A stretch of 64,000 nucleotides of DNA from Acidobacteriota bacterium (GCA_013289795.1 JABCZH010000012.1:62001-126000); one strand, 5' to 3'. Positions 32,568-41,758 are shown, numbered from the stretch's first letter. Made by a program: numbers and translations. The notes: generated by a model from the letters alone, not told the origin.

Positions 32568-34035
32568 CCCAACGCAAGTTCCTCCGATTCGGCATCGGCG
32601 TTCGTTGTCGGGCCCGATCGTTCTGATCGCGATAGGCGGCATCTTTCTGCTGGGCACGATGGGAGTGCTCAACTGGGGAAATCTGGCGCACTGGTTTGCG
32701 CATTACTGGCCGGTGATTCTGATTGTGGCCGGCATCATCAAGCTGATTGAGTATCAGGCAGCGCAGCGGGAAGGTGTGCGGGCTTCGGGGATTGGCGCGG
32801 GCGGAGTTTTTCTGATCATCCTGGTGGTATTTTTTGGATTGCTGGCGACGCAGGCGTCGCGCTTCAACTGGGGAGAGTTGCGCGATCAGATCGACATTGA
32901 CGACAGCGACTTCACACTGTTTGGGCAGAAGTATACCTACGAGGACCGGCTGGCGGAGGCTTTCCCCGCAGGCAGCGCTCTGCATGTGAATGACATCAGG
33001 GGAGCGGTCAACGTCAGCGTCGGGAACGACGACCAGATTCATGTTTCGGTGCACAAGCGGATCAACGCGGATAACGCGGGTGACGCTGACAAATGGAACG
33101 CGGGAACTAAACCGACAATCAGCGTGAGCGGAGGGGTCGTAACGCTCAATGCCAACAATCAAGCGGCGGGGGATCATGGCATCGCGACCGATCTCGACAT
33201 CCAGATTCCGCGCAAGGCTGCGGTGACGATTTCGACACGCAACGGTGATGTCAGCGTCGTGGGCCGGGACGGCGAAGTGCAGATTTCGGCGCAGCACAAT
33301 GATGTGACCGCGACTGACATCAACGGGAAAGTCAGCCTGACTCTGGAACGCAGCTCGGCGCGGGTATCGCAGATTTCGTCCGATGTTTCGCTGGAGGGGC
33401 GCGCCAATGATGTTTCCGTGGAAGACGTCAAGGGTGCGGTCCGGCTGGATGGCGAGTTTATGGAGAGCGTGAAGCTGTCGCGGCTGGCGCAAGGCGTGAC
33501 TTTTCACTCTTCGCGTACCGATCTGCAATTCTTCCGGCTGAATGGCGACCTGGATTTGGATTCGGGGGATCTGTCAGCTTCGGACGTGGTTGGCCCGGTG
33601 CGTTTGAGTACCCGCGCCAAGGACGTTCGCCTGACCGGCGTCGCCGGCGACGTGCGCTTGCAGGATGAGGACGGTACGGTCGAACTGCACATGAGCAAGC
33701 TGGGCAGCGTGCAGCTCGAAAACCGCAAAGGGGACGTGCAGATTTATGTTCCTGACAAGGCCGGGTTCCAGGTGGATGCGCGATCGCGCGGCGGTGACGT
33801 GGAAACCGACTTTGATGGGTTGAAGGTGGACAACCGGGAAGATCAGGCGACGGCGACGGGAACGGTCGGCGGGGGTGGTCCCCATGTAGTGGTGACCAAC
33901 GAACACGGAACCATTGAGATTCGCAAGGGGTCGTCGGTGGCGGAGGTGCGGCCAGTTGCGCCGGCGCCGCCTGCTACTAAAGCGCCGCGGGCGCGGCCGG
34001 CGCAGCCCAGTACTCCGGCGGTGACGGAGAACTAA
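32560..34035 (+). CDS. LiaF-like membrane protein with DUF4097 beta-helix
   Basis: 491 residues from the ATG at 32560, which overlaps the previous stop by 8 bp. Two LiaF-like N-terminal helix pairs (GPIVLIAIGGIFLLGTMGVL, GAGGVFLIILVVFFGLLATQ) precede a long repetitive beta domain of DUF4097 type (VTISTRNGDVSVVGRDGEVQ, VRLSTRAKDVRLTGVAGDVR). The C-terminus is Pro/Ala-rich. Such proteins sit in the membrane with the beta domain outside; in LiaFSR systems LiaF modulates stress signalling. The last gene of the sigma operon. Confidence 0.88.
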   Translation: MASPTQVPPIRHRRSLSGPIVLIAIGGIFLLGTMGVLNWGNLAHWFAHYWPVILIVAGIIKLIEYQAAQREGVRASGIGAGGVFLIILVVFFGLLATQASRFNWGELRDQIDIDDSDFTLFGQKYTYEDRLAEAFPAGSALHVNDIRGAVNVSVGNDDQIHVSVHKRINADNAGDADKWNAGTKPTISVSGGVVTLNANNQAAGDHGIATDLDIQIPRKAAVTISTRNGDVSVVGRDGEVQISAQHNDVTATDINGKVSLTLERSSARVSQISSDVSLEGRANDVSVEDVKGAVRLDGEFMESVKLSRLAQGVTFHSSRTDLQFFRLNGDLDLDSGDLSASDVVGPVRLSTRAKDVRLTGVAGDVRLQDEDGTVELHMSKLGSVQLENRKGDVQIYVPDKAGFQVDARSRGGDVETDFDGLKVDNREDQATATGTVGGGGPHVVVTNEHGTIEIRKGSSVAEVRPVAPAPPATKAPRARPAQPSTPAVTEN

Positions 34036-34088
34036 GGCGTTTCGGTAGCGCTTCTAATCTTTCTGCCGCGGCTGCCGATATTTACAGC

Positions 34089-35327
34089 GTGGCTACTCCC
34101 GCATCCTCTCCTGCGCCTAGACCGAATACCCGATTCGTGGCGCGCCAGCCGATCCTGACCAGCGATGAAAAAGTCTTTGGCTATGAACTGCCGTTTCGGG
34201 ACGGCGTGGAAGATTACTTTCGCAACCCGGATCCGGACGCGGCTTCACGCAGTACGTTGAGTACGTCCCTGCTGATGGGGCTGGATGTCTTGTGTGACGG
34301 GCGACGGGCCTTCATCAACGTCACCCGTGACGTGCTGCTCAAAGACTACATCACTCTGCTGCCCTCGTCCCAAACAGTGGTGGAGATTCTGGAAAGCATT
34401 CCGCCGGATGATGTAGTCAGAGCAGCCTGCCAGCGGTTGAAGGAAGGCGGATACCAGATCGCGCTGGATGATTTTGGAATGGACGATCCTCGGGAATCGC
34501 TCACCGATCTGGCGGACATTATTAAGGTTGACTTGAGAACCACGCCGCCGGAGCAGGCGGCGGCGTTGGTGAAACGGCATGGCCCCTGGCGCTGCCGCAT
34601 GCTGGCGGAGAAGGTGGAAACGCGGGAAGAATTCCTGGCGGCGAAGAAAGCCGGGTTTGTTTATTTCCAGGGATACTTCTTTCGCCGGCCGGAAATGCTG
34701 AGCACGCATGAGATCCCGGCCAATCAGCTCAATTACCTGCGCATGTGGCAGGCGGTGGCACGGCCTGAGTTGGACATTCGCGAAGTGGAGCAAGTGATCA
34801 AAGGTGAGGCGTCGCTCTGTTACCGTCTCTTGCGATACTTGAACTCGGCGGCTTTTGGATTCGGCCAGGAAATTCATTCTATCCGGCACGCGCTTTCGCT
34901 GTTGGGCGAGCGGGAAGTGCGGCGGTGGATCCGGCTGGTGGCGACGCTCGGGGCGGGACAGAACAAATCGAGCGACCTGGTGCTCTCGGCTCTGGTGCGA
35001 GGGCGGTTCTGTGAACTACTCTCCCCTACGGTGGGAGCCGGGGAGTCAGACTTGTTCCTGATGGGGCTGTTGTCGGTGATGGATGCGATTCTCGAGATTC
35101 CGATGGCACGCGTGCTGGAGAACGTTCCCGTGGACCAGGAGAGCAAGGCGGTGTTGCTGGGCGGGCCCAGCCGGTTGCGTCCGTTTTATCAACTGATGAT
35201 CGCGCAGGAGTCTGGCCAGTGGGAAACCGCGCATGAGCTGGCTGGCCAGTTGCACCTCAGCGAAAGCGAAGTGGCAGAGAAATACTGGGAAGCGATGCAG
35301 TGGGCGCGGCAGGTGAGCGGAGGGTGA
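34089..35327 (+). CDS. EAL-HDOD (YuxH-type) signalling protein
   Basis: 412 residues from a GTG at 34089. The N-terminal EAL-like domain (ARQPILTSDEKVFGYELPFR, then IALDDFGMDDPRESLTDLAD) has F/YELPFR instead of the EAL catalytic triad, so phosphodiesterase activity is unlikely. The HDOD domain (VIKGEASLCYRLLRYLNSAA, IRHALSLLGEREVRRWIRLV) fills the C-terminal half. These proteins act in signal transduction and motility or stress control without known catalysis. It starts 53 bp after the sigma operon and may be co-transcribed. Confidence 0.92.
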   Translation: MATPASSPAPRPNTRFVARQPILTSDEKVFGYELPFRDGVEDYFRNPDPDAASRSTLSTSLLMGLDVLCDGRRAFINVTRDVLLKDYITLLPSSQTVVEILESIPPDDVVRAACQRLKEGGYQIALDDFGMDDPRESLTDLADIIKVDLRTTPPEQAAALVKRHGPWRCRMLAEKVETREEFLAAKKAGFVYFQGYFFRRPEMLSTHEIPANQLNYLRMWQAVARPELDIREVEQVIKGEASLCYRLLRYLNSAAFGFGQEIHSIRHALSLLGEREVRRWIRLVATLGAGQNKSSDLVLSALVRGRFCELLSPTVGAGESDLFLMGLLSVMDAILEIPMARVLENVPVDQESKAVLLGGPSRLRPFYQLMIAQESGQWETAHELAGQLHLSESEVAEKYWEAMQWARQVSGG

Positions 35328-35348
35328 TGCCCACCCAAGGTCGTCGTG

Positions 35349-35426
35349 CTACATCTCGGCGCTGGCGTATGAATTGATTTCGCAGTTCAAAGTGATCTCT
35401 TCAAATTGTGGTGTGGTCCATTCCAT
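35349..35426 (-). CDS. pqqA: PqqA-like precursor peptide (25 aa)
   Basis: ATG at 35426, TAG at 35351-35349, 25 codons, with a strong AAAGGAGAAAGAT ribosome site 20 bp after the stop of the propeller gene 35446-36891. The peptide reads MEWTTPQFEEITLN, then C15, and E16-I-N-S-Y20, then ASAEM. The E-x3-Y pair is the cross-linked glutamate and tyrosine of PqqA, and the W3/P6/F8/E10 positions fit the family as I recall it. PqqA is converted to pyrroloquinoline quinone by PqqE and partners, none of which is in this window. It could alternatively feed another radical SAM pathway. Confidence 0.75.
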   Translation of the reverse strand: MEWTTPQFEEITLNCEINSYASAEM

Positions 35427-35445
35427 ATCTTTCTCCTTTCTAAAC

Positions 35446-36891
35446 TCAGTGCAGGCGGATGCCGCCGACTACGTCTTGCAGGTACTGGCTGTTGCTGTCG
35501 TCCATCCACGCAGCGATGAAGTCCGGACCGGCCCAGGTGTTTCCGGTGTAGCTTCCCATACTCCCGTTGTTGTCGTTGGGGTTGGAGAATGCGGTGGTGA
35601 GTTGCACATTCGAGCGAAAGCTCTGGCCACCATCGGTGGAGATGGCAGCGAATGCCTGGTAATTGACATTGGCGGGATCGTTGCGGCGGTCGAGCCAGCT
35701 TACTCCGACCAGCCCCATCGGACTAACAGACAGCCAAGGGAAGAACTGGTCGTGATTGGCACTCGCCGGGGCTACCGGCACGGGCTTGGACCAAGTGCTG
35801 CCCCCATCGGTGGAATGGATGACCTGTACCCGCAGATATGTGCCAGTCCAGTTGTACATCACCACGTACAGATTCCCCGCGTAAGGTCCGTCGCTGTTAT
35901 CCACGCTGATCGCAGGATAGTTGTTTACTGAAACCTTGGTATTCGGCAAGGTCCAATCAAGGGGCATCGTCACTATCGTCATTAAGCTCGGGGTGGACCA
36001 CGTATTGCCGCCATCGGCTGACTTCGAGAACACTACATAGGCTTGGCTGTTGTTGCAGCCCGCATCCGACCCGCTACCAGGGCAATACAGCCAGGTGAGG
36101 TACACGGTTCCATTCTTGCCGATGGCTAGGGCGGTAAAGTTGTCTTCGGCGGGCGAGATCTGCACTGGTGCCACGTTCACGGTCTTCCAACTGGTACCGC
36201 CGTCACTGGAGTGAGAGACAACTATCTGGTTCTTGCTTTGGCGGGGCTCGTTCAGGACCACGGCTGAAACATAGAGGTTGTTAGCATACGGACTGTGCGC
36301 ACTCGCATCGACCGCTAACGCGGAATAAAAGAACAGGCTGTGGTTGTTGGGGCCACCGAGAGCAATCCCTGGGTTGCTCCAGTTGAACCCGTCGCTGGAT
36401 TTTTCAAGCGCGACCAAACCATATCGCTGGCCCGCGTTATCGGCATACTCGTCGCCGATGTAGGCGACACCATTCGAATCATAGCCAACCATTGGCTCGA
36501 ATCCGGGTATGTATTGGCGTTGCGGAGTGTTGATCACGGGCATGCAGTGCACACCCCAAGTTGCGCCCCCGTCTTGCGAATAATGAAACACAGAGAAGGT
36601 CGAAGGACCACAATTGAAATCTAGGCTGCCGAGCAACAGGTGCCTAGGATTTAGCGGATCAGCGGCGATAGGCGCATCGATCACCTCAGCGCCCCCTTCA
36701 GAAGCTTGCGTCGGTGGTAATACGCAGGGCGCGGGCGAGCAGGTGATCGGTTCACTATTCGCTGGCGCAGGTGCGCTTGGAACAAAGGACCGGAATTCCT
36801 GGTGCCGGTGGTGACCGGACTGACCCTGAGCAATGCCTCCGAATAGGCAGGCGACTGCAGTCACTATCAAAATTCGGACTACGGTTTTCAT
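35446..36891 (-). CDS. secreted Asp-box (sialidase-like) beta-propeller protein
   Basis: 481 residues, AGGAGAAGAAG before the ATG at 36891. Signal peptide MKTVVRILIVTAVACLFGGI ending near AQG. Five Asp-box motifs occur: SQDGGATW, SSDGGTSW, SADGGNTW, STDGGSTW and STDGGQSF, as in BNR/sialidase propellers. The catalytic Arg triad and Tyr/Glu of true sialidases are not evident, so enzymatic function is open. The gene is in an operon with the PQQ-like propeller gene upstream (9-bp gap) and the PqqA-like peptide downstream (19-bp gap). Confidence 0.88.
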   Translation of the reverse strand: MKTVVRILIVTAVACLFGGIAQGQSGHHRHQEFRSFVPSAPAPANSEPITCSPAPCVLPPTQASEGGAEVIDAPIAADPLNPRHLLLGSLDFNCGPSTFSVFHYSQDGGATWGVHCMPVINTPQRQYIPGFEPMVGYDSNGVAYIGDEYADNAGQRYGLVALEKSSDGFNWSNPGIALGGPNNHSLFFYSALAVDASAHSPYANNLYVSAVVLNEPRQSKNQIVVSHSSDGGTSWKTVNVAPVQISPAEDNFTALAIGKNGTVYLTWLYCPGSGSDAGCNNSQAYVVFSKSADGGNTWSTPSLMTIVTMPLDWTLPNTKVSVNNYPAISVDNSDGPYAGNLYVVMYNWTGTYLRVQVIHSTDGGSTWSKPVPVAPASANHDQFFPWLSVSPMGLVGVSWLDRRNDPANVNYQAFAAISTDGGQSFRSNVQLTTAFSNPNDNNGSMGSYTGNTWAGPDFIAAWMDDSNSQYLQDVVGGIRLH

Positions 36892-36900
36892 CTTCTTCTC

Positions 36901-38730
36901 CTAGTTCGCGCAGTTGGGATAGCCTGGCTGTCCACAAAGCCCGAACACGTCTACCTCGCTTCTAGTCCCCATATACACTCTACTCTTGAACACGACGGGA
37001 GTAGCGAACGTTGCGGGAGTACCGGTAGCCCCGATTATGGGACTGCTGTAAAGATCCTGAAGGTTGGTTGCGTTGTATGCGTGCAAAATGGCCGATCCAA
37101 AGATACCACTACAGTTGTGGTTGAGCGGGTTGCTGGTGTTATTGTCCTCAATCGCCCACGCGATTCCCGTATTCGCGACTCCAGTATACGAGTTTGTAGT
37201 GGCGGAGGAAACCGAAGGCTTGCCGCCGTGCCCGCAGAATGCGGTGTCGGTTGAGTAGCTCGGGATGCTCGGAACTGGTCCAGGACTTACCACCGTGGTT
37301 AGCACGTACATATTCATCGGGAGGGGAGGGTTATTTGCTTGAGGGTCCGCCACTGTAGCGTCTACCGAGTAGTAAATCGCTCGTTTAGTTGTGCTCCCGC
37401 TGATCCATTCCCAGTAGGCCGGAGTGCTCCAGTAGCCCTGTCCCAGTTCCACCTGCCCGTTCGGCAGCAGCGGCGTCTGGAGCTCCTGAACGATGAGGTC
37501 GCCTAATGAGTTAAAACCCGTCAGGTTGTCGCGATTCAGCACGTAAAGCTTCGATTCCTTGTCGGCGGTCACCATAAGACGGGGGAGCCCCGTTATGAAA
37601 GAGTCCGGAAAGAGCAAAACTCCTCCCGAGCCAAGATCCTCGTCTTGGATGCAGCGACCGACATTGCTGGCGAAACTGAAAACGTCAGCGGGCGTGAAGT
37701 AATCGGTCGTGGCGGTCGGGGCCGCTAGGGTCGAGGCATTCAGCTTGAGCAAGCTATCGCCGAAGTTGAAGTCGGTGCCGGGCGCTCCGTAGCTGCCATT
37801 GGCAATAGACACGAAAATGGAGGTCGAATCGGACGCCAGTCCGGCACTATCCATCCATATTCCTCCGCCACTGCCGTGCGGAGTGACATTGAGGGTCGCC
37901 GTCGGGGCCGGCGTAGTAAAGAATCCGCCGGTCACGTTATAGGTGTAACTAACGAGCCAACCATTCTCCACTTCGCTGTCGGCGGGGGCGAACGCAACAT
38001 AGACCACGTCAAGGTTGCCACTGGGCAGTAACAGCAGGCCGGCCCGCTGAAAGTGCTCTGACGCATCGAAAGTGAGTGTTCCGTTGCCCGTCGTGGAGGT
38101 GCATTTGACGGTGGGCGCCTGGCCCGAGGCCGTGGGGTGAATAAGATATGGGCTGCCCGACATCTCGGCTCCCGTCTTGTAGTTAATTGCGTGCAAGAAA
38201 TATTGCACATCGCCAGGATAGAAGTCGAGCAGAACAAACGATACCACGTAGAGAATACCTCCGGTCCTATCGATGACTGGCGTTCCAGTGACCCCAATGT
38301 TGGGGAAGATCACCACGCCTTTAGTGCAAGGCGGGGTCATGCGCATGGAGCAATCGACGTAGGTGCCACCGGCGTTGGCGGCGAGATCTGTGCTCCAAAG
38401 CTGCGTGTTCGAGGCTGCGTTGAACGCGTACAGCTTATCCTCTTCGGTCGCAATGAAAACCACGTCGCATGTACCACAGCCGCTCATGCCGGTCGCAGCG
38501 CTTAGCGCAAGCGGCTGCGCAAAAACCGCGCCTAATACGGTGTACTGGAAAACCTTGCCGAAGCCAGCGAGCACGGTGGACGGTGTGAGCGTCGTTTCGT
38601 TCTGCTGCCAGCCGGTGCGGTTGTTGTCGTAGTGCCAAGTTGTCACGTCTTGCGCCTCGGCGCTAGAAGTCAGCAACACCAGAGATCCAGCTAGGAACAG
38701 CAGAGAGAAGGAACGGACGAAACGGAACAT
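36901..38730 (-). CDS. secreted PQQ-like beta-propeller protein
   Basis: 609 residues from the ATG at 38730 (GTGGAGG before it); an ATG at 38784 with GGGGAG would add 18 residues before the signal peptide. Signal peptide SLLFLAGSLVLLTSSAEAQ. Several PQQ-like repeat strands are visible (VVFIATEEDKLYAFNAASNT, QLWSTDL; RLMVTADKESKLYVLNRDN). The repeats are those of the quinoprotein/BamB fold, but cofactor-binding residues cannot be asserted. It leads the operon that ends with the PqqA-like peptide. Cysteine-rich (CGTCD, CGHGG, CGQPGYPNC), so probably disulphide-stabilised outside the cell. Confidence 0.88.
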   Translation of the reverse strand: MFRFVRSFSLLFLAGSLVLLTSSAEAQDVTTWHYDNNRTGWQQNETTLTPSTVLAGFGKVFQYTVLGAVFAQPLALSAATGMSGCGTCDVVFIATEEDKLYAFNAASNTQLWSTDLAANAGGTYVDCSMRMTPPCTKGVVIFPNIGVTGTPVIDRTGGILYVVSFVLLDFYPGDVQYFLHAINYKTGAEMSGSPYLIHPTASGQAPTVKCTSTTGNGTLTFDASEHFQRAGLLLLPSGNLDVVYVAFAPADSEVENGWLVSYTYNVTGGFFTTPAPTATLNVTPHGSGGGIWMDSAGLASDSTSIFVSIANGSYGAPGTDFNFGDSLLKLNASTLAAPTATTDYFTPADVFSFASNVGRCIQDEDLGSGGVLLFPDSFITGLPRLMVTADKESKLYVLNRDNLTGFNSLGDLIVQELQTPLLPNGQVELGQGYWSTPAYWEWISGSTTKRAIYYSVDATVADPQANNPPLPMNMYVLTTVVSPGPVPSIPSYSTDTAFCGHGGKPSVSSATTNSYTGVANTGIAWAIEDNNTSNPLNHNCSGIFGSAILHAYNATNLQDLYSSPIIGATGTPATFATPVVFKSRVYMGTRSEVDVFGLCGQPGYPNCAN

Positions 38731-38784
38731 TTTGGATGCCTCCACGGCGGAAAGATTTGCGAACGGGGCGATTCGAGCTTTCAT

Positions 38785-39173
38785 GACTTTCTACTCCCCT
38801 GGGGCGGTCCAGAAATAAACGGCTAGCGTGAGAACGTCGTCTATGAGTGGAGAGAATGGAAGATCGACCAGCACTGTGGGACGAAGCGAATGCTTTAACC
38901 GATCTGGCGCAGCCAGTGTGGCCCTCGCCCCTAAAGGTGTCAAGAATAAAATTCAGCTCATGGTGGATCGTTGCGAATGAACGACATAGTGGCGAGAGGC
39001 CTGCCTAATATTCATACAATGCCGTGCTTTTGTCCGAGCGCGAACTCCATGCCCCGGCGCCTGACGAATCTCAACGGGCCGATTCTCGACACTGGCATTC
39101 CTGAATCCCGGATGCGGTGTTCCATTGAAGCGTTTGTGAGAGATGGCCTCTAGAGGCCGAAAGGTGAGAGCCC
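38785..39173. other. intergenic region, no gene seen
   Basis: About 390 bp. A 60-codon plus-strand frame (38971-39153) has no ribosome site or recognisable features. A perfect 14-bp palindrome GGCCTCTAGAGGCC lies at 39145-39158. The region should contain the promoter of the propeller operon. Confidence 0.5.
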
Positions 39174-39743
39174 CTACTTGCCGGAGGCTTCTTGCAGAAA
39201 GCTTAGATTGGCTGCGACTCGGGCGGCGCCTTCCAATTGCTGCAAGTCGTCGAGCGTGAAATCCGGGCCGGACGTGGCCAGATCAAATCCTTTGCGGCAA
39301 ATCTGAATTACGCCTAAGACTTTCTTCTGAGGGTTAAGGATTGGCGCCGACATCAGTTTCTGGATGGAGGTCTGCTCGGAGTGGTCGCTTTCCTCGGTGG
39401 TGCCCAGCCGCACGGTTTCGAACACCCGGGCGTGCTTAACTTTGGCGAAAGTGTTGAATAGTTCTGTTTTCTTGGTGGACGCAGTATGCGCAGCCACCGA
39501 GGACGAACTGGAAACTGGAATCGACCCGGCAGTTTTCAACTGGTCGGGAAAGACGAATTTCAGCAGCCCTTTTTCCAAGCGCAACAGAGCGACTTCGTTG
39601 GGGCGCACGCCGAAGAACTTCGACACCGCAGTGCGGAATTGTTCCGGAGTGTCAGCCTGTCCCAGCGCAGATTCCACAGCAGACTTGCTGGCTCGTGCCG
39701 GCGCGGCTGCCGCTCCCGAAGTCGAATTCACTTTTCCCGCCAT
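39174..39743 (-). CDS. GAF-domain protein
   Basis: 189 residues. After a low-complexity Ala/Ser start, residues 30-185 follow the GAF pattern: KFFGVRPNEVALLRLEKGLL, RVFETVRLGTTEESDHSEQT and IQKLMSAPILNPQKKVLGVI, QICRKGFD. GAF domains bind small molecules or cyclic nucleotides and act as regulatory modules; here there is no attached output domain. Same strand as the rhodanese and PilZ genes upstream. Confidence 0.82.
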   Translation of the reverse strand: MAGKVNSTSGAAAAPARASKSAVESALGQADTPEQFRTAVSKFFGVRPNEVALLRLEKGLLKFVFPDQLKTAGSIPVSSSSSVAAHTASTKKTELFNTFAKVKHARVFETVRLGTTEESDHSEQTSIQKLMSAPILNPQKKVLGVIQICRKGFDLATSGPDFTLDDLQQLEGAARVAANLSFLQEASGK

Positions 39744-39872
39744 AAGGTCTTAAGCCCATGCCCAACCCGGAGTAATCTCCGGGTGCAATGTCACTATCGT
39801 GACCTGTTGTGGCGGGGTCATCAAGTTACCGAAGTACTTTTAGAACATTCAAGGCCTGGAAAGTTGACCCTA

Positions 39873-40250
39873 TTAGGGCTTAATCAGCGGGAATCCTTTT
39901 TCGCGCCATCCGCGAATGCCACCGTCCATTGAAATTACCTGGGTGTAACCCATTTTCTGAAGGTTATCCGCGGCCAGGGCGGAGCGGAAGCCGCCGCCGC
40001 AATATAGGATCATGGGCGTGTCGAGGTCGGGAACTCGTTCCTCGATGTCACGCTCAATGATTCCTTTGCCCAGATGAATCGCGCCCGGCAGGTGATCTTT
40101 GGCGTATTCGCTGTCTTCCCGGACATCAATCAGCAGGAACTTGTCACCTTTGTCGAGCTTCGACTTTACCTCGTCCACCGTGGTCTCGCGGACGCGCTTT
40201 CTAGCATCGTCGACAATGCGCAGAAAACGAGGGGGATGTTGATGGGCCAT
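39873..40250 (-). CDS. rhodanese-domain protein
   Basis: 125 residues. LLIDVREDSEYAKDHLPGAI is the rhodanese CH2A-like region and the active-site loop is C84-G-G-G-F-R-S90. The C-terminal MDGGIRGWREKGFPL is the family ending. Single-domain rhodaneses transfer sulfane sulphur from thiosulphate or persulphide carriers. N-terminal 20 residues are an extra basic helix. Confidence 0.93.
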   Translation of the reverse strand: MAHQHPPRFLRIVDDARKRVRETTVDEVKSKLDKGDKFLLIDVREDSEYAKDHLPGAIHLGKGIIERDIEERVPDLDTPMILYCGGGFRSALAADNLQKMGYTQVISMDGGIRGWREKGFPLIKP

Positions 40251-40329
40251 GGCCGCCTCCTATCGCTGACAATGCAATACATTTTATCGGAATGGAGATG
40301 CCGGGTGGGACAGCGGAGAAAGTTGAGGC

Positions 40330-40752
40330 TTACGACGCGGGAGTGGAATCCGGAACCGACGCGGCTTCTTCCGTGTTTTCATCGAACGCGGGAGCAGCGG
40401 TGGCAGCCGAGCCCATCAACATTTTTTGCAGATTCGCTTGCAGTGAGGAGCGCTCCGACTCATTGAGCTGGTCAAACTCGAACGGTTGCAGGTAGCCCTG
40501 CGTGGCCCACATGGGAAATAGCACTCGCGCCTGGCTGCGGACGGTACTGTTCCCAACGTGAAAAATCACTTCCACCTTGATGCCTTCGTCCAGAGGTTTC
40601 TCCAACTGCAGAAGACCGCCGGTGGTGGAAAGTTGATGCAGCTTGCCTCGGAGTTGGCGGCCGTTTTCGAGGCGTGCCAGAAATAACACTGTGCCCCCGA
40701 GCTTCACGCGGGGCGCCCGGTTGATCTTCTTTGGGTGAACAGACTTGGCCAT
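40330..40752 (-). CDS. PilZ-like domain protein
   Basis: 140 residues. NRAPRVKLGGTVLFLARLEN and GKLHQLSTTGGLLQLEKPLD show the PilZ beta-barrel pattern with the R..(D/N)xSxxG-like loop in changed form (HQLSTTGG). It may bind c-di-GMP or be a degenerate PilZ. The C-terminal 30 residues are Ala/Ser/Pro-rich. A second PilZ-type gene follows on the opposite strand (41018). Confidence 0.75.
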   Translation of the reverse strand: MAKSVHPKKINRAPRVKLGGTVLFLARLENGRQLRGKLHQLSTTGGLLQLEKPLDEGIKVEVIFHVGNSTVRSQARVLFPMWATQGYLQPFEFDQLNESERSSLQANLQKMLMGSAATAAPAFDENTEEAASVPDSTPAS

Positions 40753-41017
40753 GCTATCCCCAGAATATGGCGGAGCAGGTCCGGTGGGCAGGTTACGAAA
40801 GAACCCGGCCCGCTGCGGAGCGTGCTATCTCAGTGTATCTATGATGCTTAGGCGGCGATTGTGGGGAGCGTTTTCTACCTCGCAAGGGGCTTCCCGACTT
40901 CAACCCGGAGGTCCAAAATGCGTTGCGGTCCATATCGGGAAATGCGATTCTCGAGTAACCGCAGGAAGATTACAGCTGTTACTTTGCGGGATGAAACCTG
41001 CCGCATAGGCTAGCCCG

Positions 41018-41758
41018 ATGAAGCTGAACTCGTTGCTGATCTCGCAGGATGCGGCCAGTCTGAGCTGCCTTACCACGGCACTTGCGAAGCTCGACATCGG
41101 GGCGGAAGTTTGTCCTTCATGTGCGCGTGCTATGGGACCGCTGATGAAGTGCCAATACTCGGCCATCGTTCTGGATTTCGATCAGCCCGGCGCTGCCCAA
41201 GTTGCCCAGATGATTCGCCTCGCCCGCTCTGAGCAGCCACCGTTAGTGGTGGCGCTGGTCACCCAACTGGGACCGGTCAGCGGAGCGTTTCAGGCTGGAA
41301 TCAAATTCGTTTTGTACAAGCCGCTGAAAACCGGGGACGTGGCCCAGTCTTTGTGGGACGCGAAACAATTCATGCGCCGCGACCGACGGCGCTCGCCCCG
41401 CGACAACGTAAAAGCACTGGTGCATCTGCAACTGGCGGGCGCAACGGTGCCGGCCTTGCTGCGCGACCTCAGCGAACAGGGGTTGGCATTGCAGGCGCCC
41501 GAACCCTTGTCCCAGGCCCAGAGTGTACCGCTGCGTTTCGTTCTGCCCGGCACGGCGCAGACTGTGCACGCCATCGGCGAAGTTATATGGGCGGACGAGA
41601 CTGGGCGCGCAGGCTTATTCTTCTCTCGCCTTACACCAGCGTCGCAGAAATGTCTCCGCCAATGGTTCGCCAGCCGCCATGCTAAGAGGAAGGACGCGGT
41701 GCGCGTTCTTCTGCCGCCGCGAAAGTCGCGGCGCTCCCGTTCGTTGGTTTCCATCTAG
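41018..41758 (+). CDS. receiver-like plus PilZ-domain protein
   Basis: 246 residues. Residues 1-115 (LNSLLISQDAASLSCLTTAL, CQYSAIVLDFDQPGA, KFVLYKPLKTGDVAQSLW) resemble a response-regulator receiver, with D in VLDFD at the phospho-acceptor place and K in YKPL. Residues 120-225 form a PilZ domain (RRRSPRDNVKALVHLQL, LLRDLSEQGLALQ). The RxxxR and D-x-S-x-x-G elements are present, so c-di-GMP binding is plausible. Confidence 0.85.
   Translation: MKLNSLLISQDAASLSCLTTALAKLDIGAEVCPSCARAMGPLMKCQYSAIVLDFDQPGAAQVAQMIRLARSEQPPLVVALVTQLGPVSGAFQAGIKFVLYKPLKTGDVAQSLWDAKQFMRRDRRRSPRDNVKALVHLQLAGATVPALLRDLSEQGLALQAPEPLSQAQSVPLRFVLPGTAQTVHAIGEVIWADETGRAGLFFSRLTPASQKCLRQWFASRHAKRKDAVRVLLPPRKSRRSRSLVSI

Noticed and set aside
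32509-33528. Minus-strand open frame of 339 codons
   Set aside because: Antisense to the DUF4097 gene, which has clear helices and repeats and a coupled start; the antisense product shows no family features.
34089-35327. Active c-di-GMP phosphodiesterase
   Set aside because: The EAL-type domain lacks the EAL signature (ELPF instead) and the other metal ligands are not evident.
35446-36891. True sialidase assignment
   Set aside because: Asp-boxes are present, but the catalytic arginine triad and nucleophile were not recognisable, so only the fold was assigned.
38971-39153. 60-codon ORF between the propeller operon and the GAF gene
   Set aside because: No ribosome site, no hydrophobic or domain features, and not in an operon.
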